Shown one piece after another: positions 17,263 to 25,014 of a DNA stretch of 64,000 nucleotides. Numbering within the stretch: position 1 is the first letter of the stretch; every line of letters begins with the position of its first letter. The notes beneath the pieces were generated by a model. That model was not told where the DNA came from. It did no database searches and was given only the letters and a program-made list of their open reading frames with translations. The stretch is taken from contig NZ_BOOC01000020.1 in assembly GCF_016863035.1 (NCBI RefSeq), positions 1-64,000 of the forward strand, given 5' to 3'. The position numbers were made by a program, and so were the translations under genes. This DNA comes from Microbispora corallina (GTDB lineage Bacteria; Actinomycetota; Actinomycetes; Streptosporangiales; Streptosporangiaceae).

Positions 17263-17308
17263 CTACGGATCAGAAGGTTGGGGGTTCGAGTCCTCCCGGC
17301 CGCGCAGC
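17263..17308 (+). repeat. Third copy of tRNA-Arg 3' half (outer att)
   Basis: 46 bp matching 10080-10125 with two differences, from the anticodon loop to the acceptor end and GCAGC. Unlike the second copy it is followed by a strong terminator with a T-run, probably the original tRNA terminator displaced by insertions. Confidence 0.88.
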
Positions 17309-17311
17309 TCA

Positions 17312-17344
17312 AAGGCCCCTCGCGATCACGCGAGGGGTTTTTTG
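17312..17344 (+). terminator. Strong intrinsic terminator
   Basis: Arms CCCCTCGCG and CGCGAGGGG around ATCA, followed by TTTTTTG. Likely the ancestral terminator of the tRNA-Arg gene. Confidence 0.85.
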
Positions 17345-17358
17345 CTACAGGGGCCGTC

Positions 17359-17500
17359 CTAAGTGGCCTTGATCTGTGTGGCGACGATGTCCGCCGCCTT
17401 CACGAGTTGCTCGTTGATCACGTGCGTAGACCCGGAGGGTGATGGACGGGTCGGCGTGGGCGAGACGGGCCGCGACGATGTGGACGGGAACGCCACATCG
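17359..17500 (-). pseudogene. Tyrosine integrase remnant with frameshifts
   Basis: Minus-strand translation gives VPVHIVAARLAHADPSITL-RVY in one frame and then THVINEQLVKAADIVATQ to a stop at 17359-17361 in another. This is the C-terminal end of a phage-type integrase: box with H (here LAHAD), catalytic Y and the tail helix. A two-base loss in the codons around the catalytic tyrosine explains the shift. Upstream sequence to about 17640 may be further decayed integrase but is unrecognisable. It sits 50 bp from the outer tRNA-Arg att copy, the normal location of the integrase gene of an element inserted there. Confidence 0.75.
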
Positions 17501-17816
17501 GCGGCTTGAGCGTACGGCCCTTCACGAAGCCCAACTTCCGCCTGCCCTCATCCCGGTCACCAACTCCTCGGCCACAGCCGGGTGACGGCGTCGGCCAGCG
17601 TCCCCGGCAGCGCTTTTCAGCCCGCCGTCAGCGAATGCCCCGCGATCGCTCCCGAAATGATCGCTGATCCTGCGGCCGACTATCCTTTCAACGACATACA
17701 TAGGCGGCGGATGTTGAACGTCATGGGCTGAGGACCCAGACCGCTTCCCTCGCCTGCATGGCCTCAGAGACGGTGAGCATTTCGCAGCCCAATGAGGATC
17801 CCCAGGACCGGCGAGA
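17501..17816. other. Decayed DNA, no gene seen
   Basis: Follows the integrase remnant. No open frame with a ribosome binding site or family pattern on either strand; likely the eroded 5' part of the integrase gene and flanking sequence. Confidence 0.45.
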
Positions 17817-18311
17817 TCAGCGGCCGGTCACGCCGTCGACGAGTTCGCGCAGGATGTCGGCGTGCCCGGCGTGCCGGACGGTTTCGCTGGTCATGTGGGC
17901 GAGCACCCAGCGAAGCGTGAGGGGCTCGTCGGCCACTGGGTGCGAGGTGCGGACGTCGAGGCCGTCGGCGGCACGGATGTGCGCGTCGCTCTCGGCGATA
18001 GCCGCCCGGTAGTCGGCGATGACCTGATCCGCGCTCCGGTCGGGCGCGACCAGCATGCTGAAGCCGACATCGGCGTACTGCGGATCACCGGCCAGCGTGT
18101 ACCCGAACCAGTAGCGTTCGGCGTCGGTCAGGTGCTGAACCAGCCCCAGCAGCGTTGTGTCCGACACAACCAGACGCCGGCGCAACTGCTCCTCGTCCAC
18201 GCCGTCGACCTTTTTCAGCACACAGGACCGGGCGAACGACAGAAACGCAAGTGCCGTGTCCAGCTCGCCGCCGTCGTTGAGTGGCACACGTTCGCGTTGC
18301 GATTCGAGCAT
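17817..18311 (-). CDS. DinB/DUF664-family protein
   Basis: 164 residues from ATG 18311; an in-frame ATG about 33 nt upstream is possible. The four-helix DinB pattern is clear: AFLSFARSCVLKKVDGVDEEQL, LLGLVQHLTDAERYWFGY (first His), VLAHMTSETVRHAGHADILREL (second and third His). The His triad is the divalent metal site. Members act as thiol-dependent S-transferases (mycothiol, bacillithiol types), often of unknown substrate. Lies just outside the tRNA-Arg islands. Confidence 0.85.
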   Translation of the reverse strand: MLESQRERVPLNDGGELDTALAFLSFARSCVLKKVDGVDEEQLRRRLVVSDTTLLGLVQHLTDAERYWFGYTLAGDPQYADVGFSMLVAPDRSADQVIADYRAAIAESDAHIRAADGLDVRTSHPVADEPLTLRWVLAHMTSETVRHAGHADILRELVDGVTGR

Positions 18312-18504
18312 GGTCGCAACCTTACGGCTGGGTCGTGCCATTGCGGTGACCGGATGGAGTTGGTACGCGTTCATCGGCTCAAGCGAGACGAGCCCTATCC
18401 GTGCCCCCGACCCGCTGCCGCTCCGCGGTGGGCCGGGGCGCACGGGAAGATCGGTCAGGTGAAGGCGTGCCCGCCGCGCAGAGATCAGAGCTACAGTCCC
18501 CGAC

Positions 18505-18909
18505 ATGTCGCTCCCTCGCCGATTACCCCATTCACTCACACGCCGAGTTTCGACTCGTCCGGCCTTTCTCATCACGATCGTGGTTGGCGCGGCGCTTATC
18601 GGAGGCGTCGCGGCGCAGAACCTGCCCATTGGAAAGGTGTCGTTGATCACCTCTGAGGGGTATGCCCAGCTCGTTGCCGACGGCAGTGGCGGTTCGTTCA
18701 CCCCAGACGGCGGGCAGACAATGCTGCTTCCAGCCGAGGTGCCGTGGACTGGTCGCGACGGCATGCTCCACATCGGTGGTCGCCCTGAATGCCTGTGGGG
18801 AGAAGGAGAGACCAGGAACATCGGTGCCCAGGTCGAGGCGGGTTATCGATGGATAGAGCTACCGGGTGGGGGCGGATACCCACTGGTCGCCTGGCTTCGA
18901 TGCCTGTAG
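18505..18909 (+). CDS. Membrane-anchored or secreted hypothetical protein
   Basis: 134 residues: basic cytoplasmic N-terminus (SLPRRLPHSLTRRVS), one hydrophobic segment (FLITIVVGAALIGGVAA, about 21-37), and an extracytoplasmic domain with two cysteines (ECLWGEG and the terminal RCL). Not recognised. Ends just before a terminator. Confidence 0.65.
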   Translation: MSLPRRLPHSLTRRVSTRPAFLITIVVGAALIGGVAAQNLPIGKVSLITSEGYAQLVADGSGGSFTPDGGQTMLLPAEVPWTGRDGMLHIGGRPECLWGEGETRNIGAQVEAGYRWIELPGGGGYPLVAWLRCL

Positions 18910-18910
18910 A

Positions 18911-18955
18911 AAGGCCCGTGACCAGGGATCACTTGGAAACGGGCCTTGGTGTTTT
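18911..18955 (+). terminator. Intrinsic terminator
   Basis: Arms AAGGCCCGT (18911-18919) and ACGGGCCTT (18939-18947), a 19-nt loop, then GGTGTTTT. Confidence 0.7.
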
Positions 18956-18980
18956 CCCGTCCGAGTGGCCCCCAGTCGAC

Positions 18981-20045
18981 TCAGCGGACGAAGGCCCAGA
19001 TCGAACCGTTGCCGCCGGAAGGTGCGGCGCCGACCGCCCAGACGGAACCGCTCTCCGGCTGGATGGCGAGGTCACGGACGGACGCGTTCTTGTTCGACGG
19101 AGCAGGGAAAGCGCCCGGCTCGACACTGTCGACGCCGATGTGCAGATACGCGCTGCCTCCGCCCTTGGCGTCGTAGACGATCCAGGCTCCGCCTCTGCCG
19201 TCGGGCTCCGCCTGGGCGCGCGGCTGGATGCCCAGTTCAGCGCGGACCTCGACGTTCCATCCGCCCACGTAGCCGGACAGCAGGAACGTCTCACCGCAGA
19301 AGGGGTGCTTCGCACCGCCGCACGGCCAGGCGACCCAGCCGACGGCCATCACGCGGCCGGTCTCGCCGTCGATCGCGACATCCGTCAGCTCTGAGATCTG
19401 GCCCGAGTGTGCGGACGGAATCACTGGAAGTGCGACCGCGCGCCAGGCCGTGCCGGTCCAGCGGGCCAGAGCCGCCCTGCCCCGCACCGAGCCCGCCGCC
19501 CACGCGCCGTCGAGTCCTTTGATCACGATCGGCGTCTTGACCTTGCGCCACACCGACCCGACCAGGCGCCGCAGCGTGGACTGCGCCTTCCACCCGGCGC
19601 CACCGTTCGCGGGGAACGCGTTCGCGTTCTCGATGACCCACAGATTCCTGCCGCTGGAGTACGCACGATCCACCCGGCCGTAGGGCCACCGCTTGACCTG
19701 CCAGCGCTTGCCGTCCCACCGGGCGTACCGCGACGCGCCGAACGCCCAGACCCTGGTGTCGGACGCCGACGTCAGCCGTTTCACCCGGAAGCCCGGCCCG
19801 GTGACACGCTTGAAGGTGGTCCGGCCCTTCAGCAGCAGCGACTCGGTGCCGCCCGCTCCGCGGCGCCTCGTCCCGGCGACCCAGGCCGCCCCACCCGGCG
19901 TCACCGTCACCGCGTCGTAGGAGTCGCGGAGGTCGGCATGGACGACACTCCACTGGCCGGTCGGCGCGACGGCGTCGGCGGCGGCCGGCACCGCAGTGAC
20001 GAAGAACGCGACGGCTGCGGCGGTACCGCGCAACAACACTCCCAT
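18981..20045 (-). CDS. Secreted beta-propeller-like protein
   Basis: 354 residues with signal peptide (LLRGTAAAVAFFVTAVPAAADA). Repeating WxxG/WVxG strands such as DAVTVTPGGAAWVAGTRR, RVWAFGAS-RYARWDG, NLWVIEN, GAWAAGSVRGRAALARWTG and SVWAVGAAPSGGNG indicate a propeller of about 40-45 residue blades. No catalytic motif seen. Two cysteines (PCGG, PFCGE) may pair. Role unknown; actinobacteria have many such exported proteins. Confidence 0.75.
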   Translation of the reverse strand: MGVLLRGTAAAVAFFVTAVPAAADAVAPTGQWSVVHADLRDSYDAVTVTPGGAAWVAGTRRRGAGGTESLLLKGRTTFKRVTGPGFRVKRLTSASDTRVWAFGASRYARWDGKRWQVKRWPYGRVDRAYSSGRNLWVIENANAFPANGGAGWKAQSTLRRLVGSVWRKVKTPIVIKGLDGAWAAGSVRGRAALARWTGTAWRAVALPVIPSAHSGQISELTDVAIDGETGRVMAVGWVAWPCGGAKHPFCGETFLLSGYVGGWNVEVRAELGIQPRAQAEPDGRGGAWIVYDAKGGGSAYLHIGVDSVEPGAFPAPSNKNASVRDLAIQPESGSVWAVGAAPSGGNGSIWAFVR

Positions 20046-20290
20046 AAAGGGTGAGACGCGCCTTTCACGGGAAAAGTTGGCATGCGGCAGGGCAGGAGAT
20101 GGAACTCAGCCTGGTACCCAGGACCCCCGTCTCATGGACGCGATCCTGGGCAAGCCGGCCGGGATGCTCCTGCTCGGCCGGAACGCGGTCCCATGACCAC
20201 GCCATGCTCCTCGCGCAGACGGCGGAGGCGGCCGGCGCGCACCTGGGTCTGGAACCCGACGAACTCATGGTGACGAAAACCTGAACCTCA
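20046..20290. other. Intergenic stretch with possible frameshifted gene remnant
   Basis: On the plus strand MDAILGKPAGMLLLGRNAV reads in one frame and HDHAMLLAQTAEAAGAHLGL in another, both ending in stops within 100 bp. Together they look like one degraded C-terminus. Not identified; could also be chance. Confidence 0.3.
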
Positions 20291-21241
20291 TCAGTCGCGG
20301 CCCACCCGGAACGCCCGGCGGTAGGCGCCCGGCGTCGTGCCGAGGGTGGTGAGGAAGCGCCTGCGGAGGTTGGTGGCCGAAGAAAGCCCGACGCGGCGGG
20401 CGACGGCGTCCAATGGGAGGTCGCAGGACTCCAGCAGGTCCCGGGCCGTGGCGATCCGCTGGGCGAGCAGCCACTGGCCCGGGCTCGTGCCGAGCTGATC
20501 GGCGAAGCGCCGGGCGAGGGTACGCGTCGAGACGCCCGCGTGGGCGGCCATGCTCTCGATGGTCAGGGGTTCGCCGATTCTCTCGGTGATCCACTCCATC
20601 AGCGGTGCGAGCGTCCCGTCGATCTGTGCGGGATGCGGCGGCGCCGAGTACTGCATCTGCCCGCCCTCGCGATGGGGCGGCATGACCATGGTCCGCGCGA
20701 TGTGCGCCGCGTATCGGGCGCCCTGGTCGCCGCGCACCAGGTGGAAGCACAGGTCGAGGCCGGCCCCGGCGCCGGCGCTGGTGGCCACGTCACCGTGGTC
20801 CACGTACAGCACGTCCCGGTCGACGTGGACGCGCGGGAAGCGGGCGGCCAGCTCGCCGGTCAGCGCCCAGTGGGTGGTCGCCCGTCGCCCGTCCAGCAGG
20901 CCCGCGTACGCCAGCGCGAAGGCGCCGGAGCAGATGCTGACCACCCGCGCTCCACGGGCGTGCGCGCGGCGCAGCGCCCGGACGACGGCCGGTGACGGTG
21001 GTTCCTCGACGGGCAGCCAGCCCGGGACGATCACCGTGCCGGCCCGGTCGAGCGCGTCCAGCCCGTCGGTCACGAGCATGTCGTACCCGGCGTACGTCGC
21101 GACGGGGCCGGGACGCTCGGTGCACACACCGAAGGTGTACGGCATCGGGAGCCCCGGCCGCTCGATCCCGAACACCTGGGCCGGGCAGCCGAGTTCGAAG
21201 GTCGACTGCGGTGGGCGGACGAGCGCCGCGACGCGATGCAT
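20291..21241 (-). CDS. GlxA-family (DJ-1/PfpI plus AraC) transcriptional regulator
   Basis: 316 residues. The N-terminal 190 form a DJ-1/PfpI-like domain (FELGCPAQVFGIERP, TVIVPGWLP, VVSICSGAFALAYAGLLDGRRATTHW across two lines of the fold, with Cys in the nucleophile-elbow position). The last 100 form an AraC double helix-turn-helix (MAAHAGVSTRTLARRFADQ, ARRVGLSSATNLRRRFLTT). These regulators control amino-acid or carbohydrate genes in response to small molecules. Divergent from the cupin gene at 21313, the likely target. Confidence 0.88.
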   Translation of the reverse strand: MHRVAALVRPPQSTFELGCPAQVFGIERPGLPMPYTFGVCTERPGPVATYAGYDMLVTDGLDALDRAGTVIVPGWLPVEEPPSPAVVRALRRAHARGARVVSICSGAFALAYAGLLDGRRATTHWALTGELAARFPRVHVDRDVLYVDHGDVATSAGAGAGLDLCFHLVRGDQGARYAAHIARTMVMPPHREGGQMQYSAPPHPAQIDGTLAPLMEWITERIGEPLTIESMAAHAGVSTRTLARRFADQLGTSPGQWLLAQRIATARDLLESCDLPLDAVARRVGLSSATNLRRRFLTTLGTTPGAYRRAFRVGRD

Positions 21242-21312
21242 GGCAGGAAAGTACCGCGTGATGTCTTTCCTGACACTCGGCGAGGCGGCGGTGGGCGCCC
21301 CAGGCTGGTCTC

Positions 21313-21645
21313 ATGACGACAGAACAGAGCGCGCCCGCCTACGTGTGGTCGGCCGTCCAGGACGCCCCGGTCCGCGAGGTCTTCCCCGGCATCCGCCTGC
21401 GCCCGCTGTGGGCCGGGGACGACGGCGCGAAGGCCTTCGTGCTGGAGATGGACGCGAACACCTGCTGGCAGGGGGTCGACGTCCACGAACCGGGTCCCGA
21501 GGAGGTCTTCGTGGTCTCCGGCTTCTTCAACGACGGCGACCGTGACTACCCGGCCGGCACCTTCATCCACGCCGCCGCGGGCTCCTCGCACGTCCCGCAG
21601 ACGACGACGGGCTGCACGCTGTTCCTCTTCTATCCGACCGGCTAG
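21313..21645 (+). CDS. Cupin-domain protein
   Basis: 110 residues. Single cupin barrel with EMDANTCWQGVDVHEPGPEEVFVVSGFFND and SHVPQTTTGCTLFLFY; the His and Glu positions of cupin motif 1 are present. ChrR-like cupin_7 proteins look similar. Separated by 71 bp from the divergent GlxA-type regulator. Confidence 0.8.
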   Translation: MTTEQSAPAYVWSAVQDAPVREVFPGIRLRPLWAGDDGAKAFVLEMDANTCWQGVDVHEPGPEEVFVVSGFFNDGDRDYPAGTFIHAAAGSSHVPQTTTGCTLFLFYPTG

Positions 21646-21656
21646 ATCACCCGTGG

Positions 21657-23411
21657 TCACGGACCGTCCGCCGGCTCCTCGTGGAAGCCGATCTGCCGGT
21701 GGGTTCCGTCGCACAGCGGTTTGTTTCCCGAATGGCCGCAGCGGCACAGGGTCATCCTGGCGCGGGTCTCCAGCGGGCGGCCGTCCGCCCGCAGGACCGG
21801 CACTCCACCGGTGACCCACAGCGCACTGGCCAGCCCGTCCTCCTCCTCCAGGACCGAGACGGCCTGCGGGAGATCGGGCTCGATCGTGTCGCCTCCACGT
21901 TCGAGGGCGTAGCTGTAGGAGCCGGAGGGGCAGTGGTCGATGCGGCCCATGACGTCGGACCGCACGTCGCTGTCGCCGGTGTCGGGGAGCATCTCGGCGA
22001 TCGACCTGGTGCGTGCGATGCAGAAGGCGGCGTGGACGCACAGTTCCCCCACCCGCCGGGCCGAGATCCCCGTTCCGTCGTGCACGTGCTGCAGTTCCTC
22101 GTACGGCCGGACGTCCGCGGTCTCCGTTCCGTCGAACCCGATCAACGCGTGGGTACCGTCACAGAACGGCTTGGAGCCCGAGTGGCCGCAGCGGCACAGG
22201 GCGTAGGTGTCCTCGGTCTCCAGCCGTTCGCCGGTCCGCCACGTCAGCGCCTTGCCCTCCGCGGAGACGATCTTCTTCTTCCGCCGGAGGGGGACGCCTC
22301 CGTACACCACGTACGGGCCGTCGCGCAGGACGACGATCCGCTGCCGGTCGCCCCTGCTCCAGTGGCGCAGCTCGGGCGGGACGTACTCGAAGGTGGGGCC
22401 GGCTGTCGTGCCCCCTTCGTCGGGCATCCGCAGCAAGGCCTGCGCCTGGGCCTTGAGCGCGTACATGGCGCCGGTGGCGACCGCGAGCAGCCGCGGGCTG
22501 CCGTTGAACGCCTGCTCGAGCAGGTGCAGGACGGCGCAGTAGGTGTGGTTGAACTCCTCCTGGGCCGTGCGGATCGCGCTGCCCGGCGCGTGGTCGGTCA
22601 GGCGCGGGTTGCGCCTCATCGGACGTACGCCGGCGAGGTCCACGGAAATCGCCTCACCGGTGGGCCCGGAGTCTGGGGTGTCGCCGCGCCGGTACCGCCG
22701 CCCGGCCTTGAGCTCCTGGAACCGGTAGTAGTGCGCGACCTCGTCCCGATCGGGGTGGAAGACGTCCCGGTCGCCGTCCCAGACGTCGCCGTGTCCGGTG
22801 CCCTCGCCCTGCTCGACGATCTCCTCCAGCGCCGCCAGCGCGGAGTCCAGGCCGTCGACCGCGATCAGCCGTCCGGCGGTGTGCCGGAAGTGGCCGGCGT
22901 TCACCTGGCGGGCCGGATCGCCGCTGAAGACCTCCCGCTCGCCGAGCCGGTCGCACAGATGCCGCAGCCCTTGTTCGATCGCGTCGTAGAACTGCCCGAT
23001 CGTGGCGTAGCCGTCGCCCTCCGCCACGGCGCCGGGCGGCGCCGGCTGCTCGATCCGCAGGAACATCTCGAGGGCTTCCGCGCCGAAGGGAACCAGCGAC
23101 AGTTCCAGCGAGGGGTCGCCGTGGGGCAGGGTCCGGGGATGCGGCGGCAGCATCCGCGGCGTGTCCAGACGGGGACGGCCGCCGACGGCGTTGAGCAGGT
23201 TCGCGGCCAGCGCCAGGTGCAGCATCTCCTCGGCGAAGACGCTGCCCACCACGTCGACGGCCTCCGGGTTGCGCTCCGGGTCGAGTGAGTACAGCGCGCA
23301 CAGGTACGGCGGCAGGGTCGCGTGTTCCAGCTCGATCGCCCACTGCAGGTGCTCGCGAAGGCTGTCAAGCGTGTCGATCCGGGAGGTCTGCCCCGGTTGT
23401 GGCTGTCTCAT
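21657..23411 (-). CDS. Ferritin-like/CDGSH iron-sulfur fusion protein
   Basis: 584 residues from ATG 23411. Residues about 10-330 are a ferritin-like domain of the VioB/iminophenylpyruvate-synthase-associated type: AIELEHATLPPYL (E27/E29, H30), FAEEMLHLALAANLLNAVGG (E61/E62, H65), DEVAHYYRFQEL (E224, H227, E233), a set fitting a dinuclear metal site. Residues 404-425 are a CDGSH zinc-finger [2Fe-2S] motif (C406, C408, C417, H421). Residues 450-500 are a Fer4_19-type segment (C458, C464, C494). Residues 554-575 are a second CDGSH (C556, C558, C567, H571). Probably a cytoplasmic redox or iron-handling enzyme. Linked to the 76-residue protein at 23438 by 26 bp. Confidence 0.88.
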   Translation of the reverse strand: MRQPQPGQTSRIDTLDSLREHLQWAIELEHATLPPYLCALYSLDPERNPEAVDVVGSVFAEEMLHLALAANLLNAVGGRPRLDTPRMLPPHPRTLPHGDPSLELSLVPFGAEALEMFLRIEQPAPPGAVAEGDGYATIGQFYDAIEQGLRHLCDRLGEREVFSGDPARQVNAGHFRHTAGRLIAVDGLDSALAALEEIVEQGEGTGHGDVWDGDRDVFHPDRDEVAHYYRFQELKAGRRYRRGDTPDSGPTGEAISVDLAGVRPMRRNPRLTDHAPGSAIRTAQEEFNHTYCAVLHLLEQAFNGSPRLLAVATGAMYALKAQAQALLRMPDEGGTTAGPTFEYVPPELRHWSRGDRQRIVVLRDGPYVVYGGVPLRRKKKIVSAEGKALTWRTGERLETEDTYALCRCGHSGSKPFCDGTHALIGFDGTETADVRPYEELQHVHDGTGISARRVGELCVHAAFCIARTRSIAEMLPDTGDSDVRSDVMGRIDHCPSGSYSYALERGGDTIEPDLPQAVSVLEEEDGLASALWVTGGVPVLRADGRPLETRARMTLCRCGHSGNKPLCDGTHRQIGFHEEPADGP

Positions 23412-23437
23412 TTGGGTTCGCTCTCGTGCTTCGGGCA

Positions 23438-23668
23438 TCATGCGCCGTGGTCGCCGAGCGGGACGTCCTTCTCCAGCACTTCGACCGCGTTGACCAGGCC
23501 CCGCAGGCCGATCTCCTCGCGCTCGGCGTCCGCCGGGTCGAACAGCCAGTCGGTGACCGGCAGATCGGCGGCCTCCTCCGGACGGCTCGCCTCGGCCAGG
23601 GTCAGTTCGACCTCGACCTCGGCCTTGAGCTCGTACAGGAACTCGTTCTCGCCGTTGGGCGCGCTCAT
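23438..23668 (-). CDS. Small acidic protein encoded with the ferritin/CDGSH gene
   Basis: 76 residues with 20 or so Asp/Glu, including the stretch YELKAEVEVELTLAEASRPEE and ADAEREEIGL. No cysteine and no signal peptide. ATG at 23668 follows GGAGGAAAG. The 26-bp gap to the next gene implies one transcript and possibly a partner or chaperone of the iron-sulfur protein. Family not recognised. Confidence 0.7.
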   Translation of the reverse strand: MSAPNGENEFLYELKAEVEVELTLAEASRPEEAADLPVTDWLFDPADAEREEIGLRGLVNAVEVLEKDVPLGDHGA

Positions 23669-23731
23669 CTTTCCTCCGTACGTGGGCGTGAGTGGAACGG
23701 CTGCGTCGGCAGCCCGTGGTGATGGGGACGG

Positions 23732-24169
23732 TCAGGACGGGCGGGGGGCCCGGCGGTCCGCGCGCCGGGCGAGCTCGTCCTCGTCGACCAGGGTGAGCAT
23801 CGGCGTCCCCGGCTCGCACAGCATGGTGACGGTGAAGCGGAGCGGGACGTCGTCGCGGTTGTTGCCGTCCTGGTAGTGGATGACGTCGCCGCCCGGCTCC
23901 CAGAACGCCTCCCCGGCGCGGACGACCCGCTCCGGCTCGCCCTCCAGCTCCAGCAGCATCTCGCCCTCCAGCACGTAGCCGAACGCAGGGCCGGAGTGCC
24001 GGTGCGGCGGCGTGCCGGGGTCGCCGGGCGGATACGCGATGACCACGGTCATCGCGTGGGCGCCCGCCGGGACGAAGGGCGGTTCGGCCTCCTGAAGCAC
24101 GGTCAGCGCCGTCCGCCACGCGGTCGATCTCGGTGTGGACCGGCCGGTCGCCGGGTCGATGTCGGGCAT
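23732..24169 (-). CDS. Cupin-domain protein
   Basis: 145 residues from ATG 24169. Motif 1 reads GTPPHRHSGPAFGYVLEGEMLLELEGE (split here by the known pattern G(X)5HXH(X)3,4E(X)6G) and motif 2 EPGGDVIHYQDGNN. A canonical metal-binding cupin barrel. Sits between the small acidic gene and the NAD(P)-binding gene, all on the minus strand; the gaps of 40-60 bp allow one operon. Confidence 0.85.
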   Translation of the reverse strand: MPDIDPATGRSTPRSTAWRTALTVLQEAEPPFVPAGAHAMTVVIAYPPGDPGTPPHRHSGPAFGYVLEGEMLLELEGEPERVVRAGEAFWEPGGDVIHYQDGNNRDDVPLRFTVTMLCEPGTPMLTLVDEDELARRADRRAPRPS

Positions 24170-24209
24170 GGAACGCACCTTTCGTGATCTGACGAAGGGC
24201 GAGGACGCG

Positions 24210-24965
24210 CTACTTCCCGTTGGCGTCCCGGTCGGCCCAGTCGCGGTAGCGGATCGTGCCGAGGGTCGCGCCCTCGTCCGGCACGAGCGACCGCTCACTC
24301 AGCTCGCTGCCGAAGTAGCGCGCGTGCTCGTCGGTGACCACCTCGCGAGGATCGCCCCAACCGGCGAGCACGTCGCGGAAGAACTCGTCCATCCGGAACC
24401 GCTCGGGTCCGCCGACCTCCACGTGACCGTTCAGCGGCGGCCCCATCGCGGCCCGGCCGACCGCCTGGGCGACGTCGTCGCCCGCCATGGGCTGGAAGAA
24501 CACGGGCGCCATCCGGACCGTGCCGCCCTCCGTGGCCTCGTCGGCGATGCCCCTCACGAACTCGAAGAACTGGGTGGCGTGCACGATCGAGAACGGGATC
24601 GACGACTTCTCGATCAGGTTCTCCTGGACGACCTTCGCCCGGAAGTAACCGTTCGCGGGCAGCCGCTCCGTTCCCACGATAGACAGCGCGACGTGGTGAC
24701 CGACGCCGGCCGCCGTCTCGGCCGCGAGCAGGTTGCGGGTGGCGGTCTCGAAGAACTCCAGCACCGCGGCGTCCTCGTAGGACGGGGAGTTCGACACGTC
24801 GACGACCACCGTCGCGCCCGCCAGCGCCTCGGCCAGCCCTTCCCCCGTGAGGGTGTTCACACCGGTGTTGGGCGCCGCCGCGAGGGCCTCGTGGCCGTGC
24901 TCGCGCAGCCTGGCCACCAGCTTCGACCCGATCAGTCCGGTCCCGCCGACCACCACGAACTTCAT
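24210..24965 (-). CDS. NmrA-like/atypical SDR NAD(P)-binding protein
   Basis: 251 residues from ATG 24965, with GGAAGGTG upstream. Rossmann motif VVGGTGLIGSKL at 5-16, then VVVDVSNSPSYED and VALSIVGTERLPANGYFRAKV. The usual SDR Tyr-Lys pair is reduced to Y..AK. Such NmrA-like proteins are NAD(P)-dependent reductases or redox sensors. First gene of a run of four minus-strand genes ending with the ferritin/CDGSH fusion. Confidence 0.85.
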   Translation of the reverse strand: MKFVVVGGTGLIGSKLVARLREHGHEALAAAPNTGVNTLTGEGLAEALAGATVVVDVSNSPSYEDAAVLEFFETATRNLLAAETAAGVGHHVALSIVGTERLPANGYFRAKVVQENLIEKSSIPFSIVHATQFFEFVRGIADEATEGGTVRMAPVFFQPMAGDDVAQAVGRAAMGPPLNGHVEVGGPERFRMDEFFRDVLAGWGDPREVVTDEHARYFGSELSERSLVPDEGATLGTIRYRDWADRDANGK

Positions 24966-25014
24966 GACACACACCTTCCTTTTCACCGGCACGCGTGGTG
25001 CGGCCGGTCGTCAG

